Shown here: one piece after another, positions 9,108-19,302 of the stretch
How positions within the stretch are numbered: the stretch's first letter is position 1
Layout: every line of letters starts with the position of its first letter
From: JABDBL01 sp963845445
Lineage (GTDB): Bacteria; Cyanobacteriota; Vampirovibrionia; Obscuribacterales; Obscuribacteraceae
Reading direction: 5' to 3'
Length of the DNA stretch: 64,000 nucleotides
Assembly (NCBI GenBank): GCA_963845445.1
Contig: CAWJSE010000002.1
Span: 806,001-870,000 of the forward strand
Notes under the pieces: generated by a model
Told to the model about the DNA's origin: nothing
Database searches by the model: none
Seen by the model: the letters and a program-made list of their open reading frames with translations, nothing else
Translations under genes and position numbers: made by a program

Positions 9108-11240
9108 TTACTTTTCGATCGACACGTTTGTTAGTTCAAATAACACTACGCTTCTCCCTTTCAGATTGAAAGCATTTGTGTCCATAATTGTGGGCACGCC
9201 GTCAGCGGATACAACTGCGGTATCGATAAGAACCTTCCATAGGCCATCACCACAACCAGTTGGCAAACAAAACGGCACATCCAGATGCGATGCATTCGCT
9301 AATAATAAAACAGACGCAGCTGTCTCGTGCAAACCTGAGATGATATCCGTTTCCTCTATACCCCCCCCATTAAGAAATAGACCAAGTACCCGATTTTCCC
9401 CTTTTTGCCAATCGTCCTCATGCATTTGCTGTCCGTTAGTATTTAGCCACAGGACTTCTTTGTAGGGATGTTCCGCGTCACCCTTGAAATACTGTTTGCG
9501 TTCGATTACCAGATGAGACTTTCTTATGGCAATAACGTCTTTGACAAATTGCAAAAACTGCCTATCGTCATTATCGAGCTCCCAGTGATACCAGCTCATT
9601 TCGTTATCCTGACAATAAGCATTATTGTTGCCGTTTTGAGTACGTCCCAGTTCGTCGCCACCTGAGATCATGGGAACACCAATTGAGAAAAGTAAAAGAG
9701 CCATTAAATTGCGTTTTTGTTGATAACGCAGTGCCTTAATTTTCTCATCCACAGTTGGGCCTTCATTACCACAATTCCAGCTATTGTTATTGTTTTCGCC
9801 GTCTTGATTATTTTCACCATTCGCTTCATTATGCTTTTCGTTGTAACTGACGAGATCTTGTAAAGTAAATCCGTCATGGCAAGATACGAAGTTAATGCTT
9901 GCGTGAGGTTTACGCCCAGTGTGTTCGTATAAATCACTACTGCCGGTTAATCTAGTCGCTAATTGTCCCAGCAATCCTGGGTCGCCTTTAACAAATCGAC
10001 GGATGCAGTCTCTATATTTTCCATTCCACTCCGTCCACAAGACAGGAAAATTGCCAACCTGGTAACCCCCCTCTCCTAAATCCCATGGTTCAGCTATCAG
10101 TTTAACTTGCGAAATAATAGGATCTTGCTGAATAACATCGAAGAAGGCTGCCAGACTATCTACTTCATACAATTCCCGCGCTAAGGCACTTGCCAAATCA
10201 AATCTAAAACCATCTACATGCATTTCTTCTATCCAGTAACGCAGACTATCCATAATTAATTGGATTACCCGCGGATGACGCATATTTAGCGTATTTCCAC
10301 AACCGGTATAATCCATGTAATACCGCTCGTTCCCTTCTACGGTCCGATAATAGGCCAAATTATCTACCCCTCTAAATGACAAAGTGGGGCCTAAATGATT
10401 TCCTTCTACTGTATGATTGTAAACAACATCCAGGATTACTTCTATGCCAGCCGCATGCAAAGCTCTAACCATACGCTTGAATTCTTGAACATGTTCAGTT
10501 GTACCTTTAGAGGCAAAGCGACTATCTGGAGCAAAATAAGAAAGTGTATTGTAGCCCCAATAGTCATTAAGCCCACGTTCAATAAAGTTGCGATTATTGG
10601 CGCGATGATGTACAGGCATTAATTCGATGGCAGTAACACCTAGTTCTTTTAAGTGGTTTATGATCGGTTCGCTAGCTATACCGGCATAAGTACCCCGCAA
10701 AGCTTCCGGAACTAATAGATTTAATTCAGTCAGTCCTTTAACGTGTGCTTCATAAATTATTGTTTTTTGCCAAGGAGTGTCCGGTTTTTTGTCATCACCC
10801 CACATAAAGGACGAGTCTACAACAGCACATAAAGGAGCATTAGCTGCGGAATCTCGCTTATCAAAAGATAAATCCTGTGCAGCGTTACCGATTTCATAAC
10901 CAAATAAATTATCATCCCATTTTACCGAGCGCAAAATACAACGGGCATAAGGATCCACCAGCAATTTATTAGGATTGAATCTGTGTCCCTTTTCAGGCTC
11001 GTAAGGGCCGTAAACACGATAGCCATAAATCTGCCCCGGCATGATGTCTTTAATGAAGCCGTGCCAAACAAAAGCATTACATTCAGGCAATTCTATACGC
11101 CTTGATTCCTTAGTATCGCTGATTGAATCAAATAAACATAATTCAACTTTTGTAGCATGTTCAGAGAATAAGGCAAAATTGACACCCAAACCATCCCAAG
11201 TAGCGCCTAGAGGATGGGGCTTACCCGCAACAATTTGCAT
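9108..11240 (-). CDS. glgX: Glycogen debranching enzyme GlgX
   Basis: GlgX cleaves the alpha-1,6 branches of phosphorylase-limit glycogen, releasing malto-oligosaccharides. The 710-residue protein has an N-terminal CBM48 domain (starting HPLGATWDGLGVNFALFSEHA), a GH13 barrel with DGFRFDLASALARE (nucleophile Asp), AEPWDLGEGGYQVGNFP (acid/base Glu) and FVSCHDGFTLQDLVSY, and a C-terminal beta domain; length is typical. The ATG is preceded by AGGTGA. Divergent treZ-treY use maltooligosaccharides to make trehalose, so glgX probably supplies their substrate. Intact. Confidence 0.97.
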   Translation of the reverse strand: MQIVAGKPHPLGATWDGLGVNFALFSEHATKVELCLFDSISDTKESRRIELPECNAFVWHGFIKDIMPGQIYGYRVYGPYEPEKGHRFNPNKLLVDPYARCILRSVKWDDNLFGYEIGNAAQDLSFDKRDSAANAPLCAVVDSSFMWGDDKKPDTPWQKTIIYEAHVKGLTELNLLVPEALRGTYAGIASEPIINHLKELGVTAIELMPVHHRANNRNFIERGLNDYWGYNTLSYFAPDSRFASKGTTEHVQEFKRMVRALHAAGIEVILDVVYNHTVEGNHLGPTLSFRGVDNLAYYRTVEGNERYYMDYTGCGNTLNMRHPRVIQLIMDSLRYWIEEMHVDGFRFDLASALARELYEVDSLAAFFDVIQQDPIISQVKLIAEPWDLGEGGYQVGNFPVLWTEWNGKYRDCIRRFVKGDPGLLGQLATRLTGSSDLYEHTGRKPHASINFVSCHDGFTLQDLVSYNEKHNEANGENNQDGENNNNSWNCGNEGPTVDEKIKALRYQQKRNLMALLLFSIGVPMISGGDELGRTQNGNNNAYCQDNEMSWYHWELDNDDRQFLQFVKDVIAIRKSHLVIERKQYFKGDAEHPYKEVLWLNTNGQQMHEDDWQKGENRVLGLFLNGGGIEETDIISGLHETAASVLLLANASHLDVPFCLPTGCGDGLWKVLIDTAVVSADGVPTIMDTNAFNLKGRSVVLFELTNVSIEK

Positions 11241-11502
11241 TAATCACCTGCCATCTCTGAAATCAAAACAAAGAGGCATTTGACAAATTGAATAATAAAA
11301 AAAGCGCTTTGCGTCAACAAATAATTCTAAGCCCATAATTTAAACTTGGCGAAATTAAAATCCAAACTATAATCTGATTATCTCATGTCGGTCAATCTTC
11401 TCAACTTAAATGTGCACTAATCGTGAGTACTCCCTTATTTTCGTAATTCACTCGTTAAGACCTTTTTTATAATGGTATGTTTATTGTTGATATGATATTT
11501 CG

Positions 11503-13395
11503 ATGAACTCTACAAAATCCGCACTGAATAACAGAGCTAGCAAGCACATTATGCCTTTTGGTACCAACCTGCTGGATAATGGCAATGTGCTTTTTCAGAT
11601 TCAATCTTTGACTGCCACCAGTGTTGATTTAGTTATAGAAGGCGATACATCCAAAAAGATTCCCCTCAATCGGATTTCGCCAGAAAGTTTTGAGCTGGTA
11701 ACAAGTTTAGCCAACATAGGCAGTAAGTATCAATTTATCATCAATACGGAGCACATGGTGCCCGATCCGGCTTCTCGCTGGCAGCCGCACGGCGTACATG
11801 GACCCAGTCAAGTAATCGACCCAGCGTCTTATCAGTGGCAAGACAGCAATTGGACCGGCAGACCCTGGGCAGAAGCGATTATTTATGAATTACATGTGGG
11901 CAGCTATACCCCCCAGGGAACTTTTGCTGCAGTGCTCAATAAATTAGATGAATTAATTTGCCTCGGTATTACTGCCATTGAGTTAATGCCGATTGGCCAG
12001 TTCCCTGGAGTCAGAAATTGGGGATATGACGGTGTTCTCCTTTTTGCACCGGCTAATTGTTATGGCAATCCAGAAGACCTTAAAACATTGGTTGATGCTT
12101 GTCACAAAAAAGGTTTGATGATTTTTTTGGACGTCGTATATAACCACTTCGGACCAGAAGGAAATTATTTACATTCTTATGCCGAATATTTTTTTACTGA
12201 TAAGTACCAGACTCCCTGGGGAAAAGCCTTGAATTTTGATGGACCCAATGCTCAATCAGTGCGGCGGTTTTTTGTAGAAAACGCTTTATATTGGCTGCAT
12301 GAATTTCATTTTGACGGCTTACGTTTAGATGCTGTACATACTCTTAATGATAATAGTAATAAGCATATTGTCTTAGAAATTTGCGAAACAATTAGACAAC
12401 TAGAAAATAACAAGCGTCATATCCATATAATTCTAGAGAATGACAAAAACACAGCCAGCTTTTTAGAACGTAATTCTAATAACAAACCTATTTTTGCTTC
12501 GGCGCAGTGGAATGACGATTTCCATCATGTTTTTCATGTGGCAGCCACGGGAGAAAGCGACGGTTATTATTCAGATTATGCAATCCCAGATACAAATGAT
12601 GCTTTACTGAGTAAACTAGGAAAAGCTTTAACGGAGGGCTTCATTTTCCAGGGTGAAATTTCTCAGTTTCATGACAACAAGCATAGGGGAGAAGTAAGCA
12701 AATATTTACCTCCATCAGCCTTCGTCTCTTTCTTACAAAACCATGACCAAATTGGAAATCGCGCTTTTGGTGAAAGATTAACAAGTTTGACAAGCATTGA
12801 GCAATTAAGATTCCTCACAGCTATTTTTATTTTATGTCCGCAAATTCCTATGCTATTCATGGGCGAAGAATGGGCAGCTAGTAGTCCATTTTTCTATTTC
12901 TGTGACCTGGGCTCTGATTTAGCTCCTCTTGTAACACAAGGCCGACGTGCTGAATTTAAACATTTTAGGCAATTTGAAAAAGGAAAAGATTTGGACTCTA
13001 TTCCTGACCCTAATGCAATAAAAACATTTCAATCGTCGATTCTTAATTGGTCAGAAAGAAAATTAGATAAGCATTATAGGCAGCTTGCATTCTATCAAAA
13101 ATTAATTGAAGTACGAAAAGTCCACTTGCTACCCTTGCTTGATCAAATAGTGAGCGGAAAAGCCTATTATAAAGTAATCAACGCTTCAGTTTTATATGCA
13201 GTTTGGCCACTAAAAGACACAAGGTTCTTTGCGCTGCTAGCCAATTTTTCAAATATCACTGTAAAAATAGACCCCGGCACAATACCTATTCACACAAAAG
13301 TCTTGTTCCAGGAACCTGATGGCTCTTATGAACAATTGAAAGATGCTTCATTAGGACCAAAGGCGGTGATATGGTTTTTAGGAGGACTGCAATGA
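11503..13395 (+). CDS. treZ: Malto-oligosyltrehalose trehalohydrolase
   Basis: TreZ hydrolyses the bond next to the terminal trehalose of maltooligosyltrehalose, releasing trehalose. The 630-residue protein has an N-terminal E-set/CBM48-type domain with the conserved MPFGTNLLDNGNVLFQI. Its GH13 barrel has IYELHVGSYTPQGTF, FLDVVYNHFGPEGNYL, FDGLRLDAVH (nucleophile) and FLQNHDQIGNRAFGERL. A TATAAT box lies at 11468-11473, about 30 bp before the ATG. It is translationally coupled to treY (ATGA overlap at 13392-13395). The pair makes trehalose from glycogen-derived chains without using sugar nucleotides, typical of osmotic or drying stress protection. Confidence 0.96.
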   Translation: MNSTKSALNNRASKHIMPFGTNLLDNGNVLFQIQSLTATSVDLVIEGDTSKKIPLNRISPESFELVTSLANIGSKYQFIINTEHMVPDPASRWQPHGVHGPSQVIDPASYQWQDSNWTGRPWAEAIIYELHVGSYTPQGTFAAVLNKLDELICLGITAIELMPIGQFPGVRNWGYDGVLLFAPANCYGNPEDLKTLVDACHKKGLMIFLDVVYNHFGPEGNYLHSYAEYFFTDKYQTPWGKALNFDGPNAQSVRRFFVENALYWLHEFHFDGLRLDAVHTLNDNSNKHIVLEICETIRQLENNKRHIHIILENDKNTASFLERNSNNKPIFASAQWNDDFHHVFHVAATGESDGYYSDYAIPDTNDALLSKLGKALTEGFIFQGEISQFHDNKHRGEVSKYLPPSAFVSFLQNHDQIGNRAFGERLTSLTSIEQLRFLTAIFILCPQIPMLFMGEEWAASSPFFYFCDLGSDLAPLVTQGRRAEFKHFRQFEKGKDLDSIPDPNAIKTFQSSILNWSERKLDKHYRQLAFYQKLIEVRKVHLLPLLDQIVSGKAYYKVINASVLYAVWPLKDTRFFALLANFSNITVKIDPGTIPIHTKVLFQEPDGSYEQLKDASLGPKAVIWFLGGLQ

Positions 13396-16300
13396 GTTTG
13401 ACAGAAGAATCTATCAACAATGAAGTAAGTCATCAATCAGCAAGTACAGAAGCTCCAAGAACAACAATTCCGCACGCTACTTACAGACTCAATTTCAATA
13501 AGTCTTTTACTTTCAAGCATGCAATACAAATAGTCCCTTATTTGGCCAGCTTGGGAGTAAGTCATTGCTACGCGTCACCGATTCTACAAGCCAAACCAGG
13601 CAGCATGCACGGTTATGACATTGTCGATTACAGCCAGATCAATTCTGATATTGGTACCATGGCAGATCTATACCAATTGGTTAATAATTTAAGACAACAT
13701 AATATGGGTCTGATTTTAGATATTGTTCCGAACCATATGGGAATAGGCTATCAAAATAGGTGGTGGTATGACGTATTAGAAACCGGTCCACTTTCAGCTT
13801 ATTCAGAATATTTTGATATAGATTGGCATCCTTTAAAAACAGAACTTAACGAAAAAGTACTATTGCCTATTCTCGGTAAAGCTTATGGACAAGCACTTGC
13901 CGATGGAGAGATTAAGCTCAATTTCGCATCGGAATCAGGTAGTTTTTATTTGCAATATTTCGACCATATTTTGCCAATAAATCCTATGTCTTATCCACTT
14001 ATCCTTAGCAAATGTCTACCGGCATTAGAGCAGCCTCTTAATGGAGTTATTAGCGACTCAGACGAATTTATAAGTATATTAAATGGATTGAAGTCACTCT
14101 CTTACCTACCATTTGAAAACTTTGCCCTGCGCCTGCGTGAACAGCAAACCGAAAAGCACCGCTTAGCTAATCTATGTAATAGAAACCCACAAATAAAACA
14201 ACGAATAGAAGCAAGCATGCAAGAATTCGCTGCCAGTAAAAGCAATTGTCAGGCACAGAATAATTTGCATAATTTACTGGAACAGCAATCTTATCGCCTT
14301 TCATTTTGGCGCGTTTCTTCCGACGAAATAAATTATCGAAGATTTTTTGATATTGATTCATTAGCAGCTGTGCGCACAGAAGACGCGCGAGTTTTTTCGG
14401 CTATGCACCATTTAATCTTCAAGCTAATCAGTGAAAAACAAGTTGATGGCTTAAGAATAGATCATCCAGACGGACTATACAATCCCTATAAATATTTCGA
14501 CGATATTCAGATACAAGCGGCTAAATATCTTAGTATTAATTCGAATACGTCCTTAGAACCAGTTACCCAAAACATTGAAACGAACAACGAATTTAATTAT
14601 GAATTTGCCTCTATTTATATCGTAGTAGAAAAAATACTGGCTCCTTTTGAACATTTGCCAACTAATTGGAAAGTTCACGGCACCACAGGTTATGACTATT
14701 TGAATGCCTCCATCAGGCTATTGGTTGACACTGAAGCTAGTCCCAATTTTGATCAAATATATGCTCAATTTATTGGCTATACTGCGGATATTTCTAGCTT
14801 AAAACTTGATTGCAAGGAACTTATTCTACGTACGCTGCTTGCTAGCGAATTAAATGTTTTGGCACAGCGATTAAGTCGGCTGGCTGAATCAAATTGGAAT
14901 TACCGAGATTTTACCTTAGGCTCTTTACGCAGCGCTCTCAGACAAGTAGTCAAATTCTTCCCCGTCTATAGAACCTATGTCACTGATCTCCCCATAGATA
15001 AAGCTTCTCGTACTTATATTGAGTGGGCAGTGAGTGCAGCAAAGAAAGCGAGTTCTCCTATTAACGCTCGTATTTTCGATTTTATCAAAGACATACTTAC
15101 TTTAGACATTTTAACAGTGCGTGACAATGTGGACAGTACGCAATGGGATAAAACCCAGCTTAGCGAAACGATAAAACAGTTTGTTTTAAAGTTTCAACAA
15201 TACACAGGACCGCTAATGGCTAAAAGTATCGAGGATACTTTCTTTTACCGCTATAACCGTTTTGTTTGCCTAAACGACGTCGGTGGTGAACCAGAAAAAT
15301 TTGGCTCTACCATTAATGCGTTCCATTTGCAAAATCAACAAAGACAGCTTAATAGACCATTCGAAATGACTACCACTTCTACCCATGATACCAAGCGCTC
15401 TGAAGACGCAAGAGCCAGGTTAGCAGCCATTTCCGAAATTCCGGATATCTGGAAAGAAAAAGTGCTTGACTGGCAAGAAAAAAACAAAGTGCATAAGACT
15501 ATTGTTGGAGATCAAAGCTATCCGGATAATAACGACGAATACATGATTTACCAAAATTTAATTGGCATTCTGCCACCACAATGGAATAGTTTGGATCATT
15601 CGATAAGTCCTGAAGATATTAATCATCTCAAAGAGCGTATACAGCAATATGCCTTAAAAGCAATCCGAGAGGCAAAAGTTTATACCAGTTGGATCGATCA
15701 AAACGAAAACTATGAGCGTTATGTTTCAGCCTTCATAGATAAAATTTTGCATATGTCTACCCCTAACACTTTCCTTAGCGACATACTTACTTTTCATCGA
15801 ACCCTAAGCGATTTCGGTCTGATCAATAGCTTAGTACAAACAGTGCTCAAATTTACTTCGCCGGGCGTGCCCGATTTATACCAAGGCTGCGAGACCTGGA
15901 ATTTTACTCTAGTCGATCCTGACAATCGTCAACCAATCGCGTTTGAACAGCTCATATCAATGTTAACTGCGATTGAGCAAAATTCTCATGCATTTAATGA
16001 TGATGGGATGGGAGCTGCTAAGTTTGAAACACAACAAATATATTTAGAAAATCTGATAGAAACCCGCCATAACGGCTTGATAAAGTTATTCATCACCAAA
16101 CAATGTTTAGACTATAGATCACGTTATAAGGATCTTTTCACCAAGGGAATTTATACACCGTTAAAAGTAATTGGTCCGGCAGAAAATAATATTCTGGCTT
16201 TTCTGCGCAAGTGGTCTGATGATTTATGCGTAGTTGTTGTTCCCCTGAAAGTTATCAAATTAGCTGGCAGGAATTCAACCGATTCTTTTTACCAAGGTGA

Positions 16301-16481
16301 CATTTTCAAAGATTTGAGAAATAAAATGTGGTGGGCAAACAACACCATAATGTTACCAGAAGGCGTAGTCACAAGCGAATTTAGAGACCTACTTTCTAAT
16401 CAGATAATAAAAGCAGAAAACGGCTCTTTGAAATGCGAGGATATTTTTGAGAGTTTTCCGACAGCCGTGCTTATGAGCTAA
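13392..16481 (+). CDS. treY: Malto-oligosyltrehalose synthase
   Basis: TreY isomerises the reducing-end alpha-1,4 bond of maltooligosaccharides to alpha,alpha-1,1, the step before TreZ. The 1029-residue GH13 protein begins its domain with TYRLNFNKSFTFKHA and has SHCYASPILQAKPGSMHGYDIVD, LILDIVPNHMG, VDGLRIDHPDGLYNP and TTSTHDTKRSEDARARL, all typical of the family. The open frame extends to 13371, but AGGAGG at 13380-13385 precedes the ATG at 13392. That ATG overlaps the treZ stop (ATGA). Length is above the usual 720-950 because of inserts; no break is seen. Confidence 0.96.
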   Translation: MSLTEESINNEVSHQSASTEAPRTTIPHATYRLNFNKSFTFKHAIQIVPYLASLGVSHCYASPILQAKPGSMHGYDIVDYSQINSDIGTMADLYQLVNNLRQHNMGLILDIVPNHMGIGYQNRWWYDVLETGPLSAYSEYFDIDWHPLKTELNEKVLLPILGKAYGQALADGEIKLNFASESGSFYLQYFDHILPINPMSYPLILSKCLPALEQPLNGVISDSDEFISILNGLKSLSYLPFENFALRLREQQTEKHRLANLCNRNPQIKQRIEASMQEFAASKSNCQAQNNLHNLLEQQSYRLSFWRVSSDEINYRRFFDIDSLAAVRTEDARVFSAMHHLIFKLISEKQVDGLRIDHPDGLYNPYKYFDDIQIQAAKYLSINSNTSLEPVTQNIETNNEFNYEFASIYIVVEKILAPFEHLPTNWKVHGTTGYDYLNASIRLLVDTEASPNFDQIYAQFIGYTADISSLKLDCKELILRTLLASELNVLAQRLSRLAESNWNYRDFTLGSLRSALRQVVKFFPVYRTYVTDLPIDKASRTYIEWAVSAAKKASSPINARIFDFIKDILTLDILTVRDNVDSTQWDKTQLSETIKQFVLKFQQYTGPLMAKSIEDTFFYRYNRFVCLNDVGGEPEKFGSTINAFHLQNQQRQLNRPFEMTTTSTHDTKRSEDARARLAAISEIPDIWKEKVLDWQEKNKVHKTIVGDQSYPDNNDEYMIYQNLIGILPPQWNSLDHSISPEDINHLKERIQQYALKAIREAKVYTSWIDQNENYERYVSAFIDKILHMSTPNTFLSDILTFHRTLSDFGLINSLVQTVLKFTSPGVPDLYQGCETWNFTLVDPDNRQPIAFEQLISMLTAIEQNSHAFNDDGMGAAKFETQQIYLENLIETRHNGLIKLFITKQCLDYRSRYKDLFTKGIYTPLKVIGPAENNILAFLRKWSDDLCVVVVPLKVIKLAGRNSTDSFYQGDIFKDLRNKMWWANNTIMLPEGVVTSEFRDLLSNQIIKAENGSLKCEDIFESFPTAVLMS

Positions 16482-16492
16482 AGTTCGATATG

Positions 16493-17359
16493 TCATATCT
16501 TCTTCTCTCGATCCAAAATAGCAAAGTAAAACGTGGCACCCTTGTCCAGCTCCGAAATCGCCCAAATATTTCCGTCATGCCGCTCTACTATTCTCTGACA
16601 AATAGCCAGTCCAATGCCCGAACCTATGTATTTATCTCGATTGTGTAAGCGCTTGAAGGGTAGAAAGATCTGAGCTGCATGCTGCTGCGCAAAACCCACA
16701 CCATTATCATGCACAGAAAACATCCAGTGATTATCCTCATGGCTACTTGCAATGTGAATTTCGGGTGGTTTATCCTTACAAAATTTGATTGCATTAGCTA
16801 TTAAATTTTGAAAAAGCTGCATAAGTTGTGACTCGTCCGCTGTTATGGTTGGCAGAGCATCATAAGTAACTACTGCTCCACTCTCCTGAATAGCAGCTTG
16901 CAAATTTTTTAGTACTTCCGTTATCACCTTAGTCACATCAGTCGGCTCAAAATCCTTGGGCTTTGCGCTAATGCGCCCCAGCGCCAGCAAATCTACAATG
17001 AGCTGCTTCATACGAATAGCTTCCTGTATCGAATACTGGATTAATTCATTCCCTTCGTCATCCAGTACATCTTTGTATTTCTTTTCCAGGATTTGCAAAC
17101 AGCTTGCTACACCGCGCAGGGGTTCTTGTAAATCATGAGAGGCAATAGCAGCAAATTGCTCAAGCTCGGCGTTGGAACGTTTCAATTCCGCGGTTTGCAA
17201 GGCTAGTATTTTGGTCTGAGCTTCTAAGGCCGCTTTGGAAGCCAGTAATTCCTCTTCTGCTTGACGCTGAAGAGCTAAAATCTTCTGCGCAGTCTGCATG
17301 GCTGACTTGGGCGACGGTTCAATTAAATCATCGTCCGGGTTCTGCTTAGAATTATTCAA
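16493..17359 (-). CDS. Soluble sensor histidine kinase (coiled coil-HisKA-HATPase)
   Basis: The 288-residue protein has an N-terminal coiled coil (about 20-70), a HisKA helix with the phospho-acceptor in ASHDLQEPLRGVAS, and an ATPase domain (N box NLIANAIKF, DNGVGF, GSGIGLAICQRIVERH). No sensor or membrane segment is present, so its input is unknown. It resembles the cyanobacterial phytochrome-type kinase family and is closely similar in its kinase core to the larger kinase at 23089-24914. Convergent with treY. No response regulator is directly adjacent; the NarL-type regulator at 19303 is a possible but unproven partner. Confidence 0.93.
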   Translation of the reverse strand: MNNSKQNPDDDLIEPSPKSAMQTAQKILALQRQAEEELLASKAALEAQTKILALQTAELKRSNAELEQFAAIASHDLQEPLRGVASCLQILEKKYKDVLDDEGNELIQYSIQEAIRMKQLIVDLLALGRISAKPKDFEPTDVTKVITEVLKNLQAAIQESGAVVTYDALPTITADESQLMQLFQNLIANAIKFCKDKPPEIHIASSHEDNHWMFSVHDNGVGFAQQHAAQIFLPFKRLHNRDKYIGSGIGLAICQRIVERHDGNIWAISELDKGATFYFAILDREKKI

Positions 17360-17407
17360 GAGACTTTCCTTCTCGATTTAATGAACATTTAAAGTTGATC
17401 ACTTTCC

Positions 17408-18304
17408 CTATCTACTTACTTTTCGCTTCGCTGGAGTATTTTTACTTTCGGTTCTAGCCAAAGACCGCAGGTGAGACTTTTTAATTGACTTTTCCTTTAT
17501 AGCTTTTGCACCGGTAGACTTTGGCTTAGATGTTGTTTTTTGTTTCGCCACTGAACGACGAAGCGCATCCATTAGATCATAAAGTTTGGCACCCTTGCTT
17601 GGATTTTCATCACTAGTCAACGGCACTCCCTTTAATTTTGCATCGATAAGCTTTTGCATAGCCTCGCGATAATGATCTTTAAATTGGGTGAGATCAAATG
17701 GCTGCATCATCATATCGACCAAACTAGAAGCCATTTTAATTTCTTGGCCAGAGAGCTTAATTTGCGGCAATTCTTGATTAAAATCTACTTTGATCTCCTC
17801 AGGATAAAACAAAGTATCAAGAATTAGATTACCCCCTGCCGGACGCAGACAGCATAAGCGTTCTTTAGATCGAATAGCAAATGTTCCGATAGCCACGACC
17901 TTTTTTTCCATCAATGTGTGTATAAATAAAGCAAAGGGCCTTTCCACTTTCTCATCCGGCTGCAAATAATAACTTTTTTCGAAATAGATTGGGTCAATCT
18001 CTTTTAGTTTTACAAAGGCCTGTACCGCAATAGTTTGTTTAGATGGCAAGGGTAAAGCCTCTAAATCTTCCCCACTCAATGCTATATATTTGCCTTTAGC
18101 ATATTGGTAGCCCTTTTCAATTTCATCCCAAGCAACTTCTCTCTGACAGGTTGGGCACCAGCGTTTCTCTTGAATCTTAGTTTTGCACTTTGCATGGATT
18201 TGGTTAAATGCGATGCTTTTGCTCTCAGTAGCAGTATGCAAACTCACAGGTATACTGACAAGCCCAAAACTCAGGCTACCATTCCAAACAGACCTTTCCG
18301 CCAT
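17408..18304 (-). CDS. ku: Ku protein (bacterial non-homologous end joining)
   Basis: Bacterial Ku homodimers thread onto broken DNA ends and recruit ligase D. The 298-residue protein begins with the family-typical RSVWNGSLSFGLVSIPV, and has Ku core motifs (KGYQYAKGKYIALSGEDLEAL, RPAGGNLILDTLFYPEEI, SSLVDMMMQPFDLTQFKDHY). It ends in a Lys/Ser/Arg-rich tail thought to aid DNA binding and LigD recruitment. No ligD is in the window. NHEJ fits with the trehalose and stress genes nearby, suggesting desiccation or starvation survival (inference). The gene is complete. Confidence 0.96.
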   Translation of the reverse strand: MAERSVWNGSLSFGLVSIPVSLHTATESKSIAFNQIHAKCKTKIQEKRWCPTCQREVAWDEIEKGYQYAKGKYIALSGEDLEALPLPSKQTIAVQAFVKLKEIDPIYFEKSYYLQPDEKVERPFALFIHTLMEKKVVAIGTFAIRSKERLCCLRPAGGNLILDTLFYPEEIKVDFNQELPQIKLSGQEIKMASSLVDMMMQPFDLTQFKDHYREAMQKLIDAKLKGVPLTSDENPSKGAKLYDLMDALRRSVAKQKTTSKPKSTGAKAIKEKSIKKSHLRSLARTESKNTPAKRKVSR

Positions 18305-18330
18305 GACTTAAGCCTCATATGAATGCTCAG

Positions 18331-18714
18331 TTAATTACCCTGTGCTACTCTCTGGGCTTCGGCATAACTAGACTGTTTATTTTTGCGAAGAAGTGCCAGT
18401 TTTTCGAGGCTATCGCCTACATTAATGGCCCTGCGTAGCGGTTTTTCTTTTCTTTGTATTTGCAGAGCACGGATTATAAATCTTCTTGCCCTCTCATAAT
18501 TCTGCAAAGCATTGTTAATTAACCCCAAATTATACAAATCGAAACTACAACCAGCATAATTTCTTCCCAATAAGGCTGTTTTTTTATGAATTATTTTTTC
18601 CAAAAAATATTCAGCGTCCGCATAATACTTAATATCGCTAGATGCTATTGCCACTTCAGATCGCCCATAAAGTTCAAGCATTTGTTCGTCCCTTCCTTTA
18701 ACGCATTGGCACAT
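18331..18714 (-). CDS. TPR-like helical protein
   Basis: A 127-residue, all-helical protein with a tetratricopeptide-like unit, DLYNLGLINNALQNYERARRFIIRAL, and a second degenerate one. No signal peptide. No good ribosome site is seen before the ATG, and the gene starts 9 bp after the upstream zinc-ribbon gene, so it may be translated by coupling or be a remnant of a longer TPR protein. Function unknown; TPRs mediate protein-protein contacts. Confidence 0.55.
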   Translation of the reverse strand: MCQCVKGRDEQMLELYGRSEVAIASSDIKYYADAEYFLEKIIHKKTALLGRNYAGCSFDLYNLGLINNALQNYERARRFIIRALQIQRKEKPLRRAINVGDSLEKLALLRKNKQSSYAEAQRVAQGN

Positions 18715-18723
18715 TTTATTGGG

Positions 18724-19077
18724 TTAATTAGTCTGATTTACAGCCTTCTTGGCGGCACCAAACTTGATAAAGCACGCCGTACAATAAATAGGTTTACCGC
18801 TCACAGGCGAGAATGGTAAAGCAGTAACATTATTGCATTGGGCACAATTGACTCTGGTTATGCTCGAAATTGCTTGGCCGCTACGCACCATGCGTCGCAC
18901 CACACGACAATTCGGACAGCGTTTTGGTTGATTGGTGAATCCTTGATCTCGATAATATTTTTGTTCGCCGGCAGAAAATGCAAATTCATTACTGCAGTCC
19001 ACACAAACAATTGTTTTCGATTCAAATCCCAAATCATCTAAATTTTCATTTAAAGCTTGCTGTATAGTATTCATCAA
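18724..19077 (-). CDS. Double zinc-ribbon protein
   Basis: A 117-residue protein with two four-cysteine clusters. The first is CVDC...CPNC, within a stretch like KTIVCVDCSNEFAFSAGEQ and YYRDQGFTNQPKRCPNCR, typical of the probable zinc-ribbon (zf-trcl) family. The second is CAQC...CTAC (VNCAQCNNVTALPF). Such proteins are small cytoplasmic zinc-binding factors of unknown function, common in Melainabacteria and Chloroflexi-like genomes. It is paralogous in layout to the protein at 32131-32868, which shares the spacing and the 'LPF/VPFLP...K..YC..C' second ribbon. It is followed at once by the TPR-like gene. Confidence 0.82.
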   Translation of the reverse strand: MMNTIQQALNENLDDLGFESKTIVCVDCSNEFAFSAGEQKYYRDQGFTNQPKRCPNCRVVRRMVRSGQAISSITRVNCAQCNNVTALPFSPVSGKPIYCTACFIKFGAAKKAVNQTN

Positions 19078-19302
19078 TCTTTCCTCTCATAAGTACTCGG
19101 TATTTCTATAAAAGTCAGAAGCAAAAGTTTTTCAGTAAATCGGAAAAATTTTGCCTTGCCCTAAGATTGTGCCTTTAAAACACCAGCAAACCATCATCCA
19201 ATGGGGTATATTTTGCTCACTCAAGAAGGTAGTTCCCTTACCCGCTTGAGCATAAAACAGACTAGATAAAATTTAAAAATCGGGGTGTTTACTAAAGAGC
19301 CT

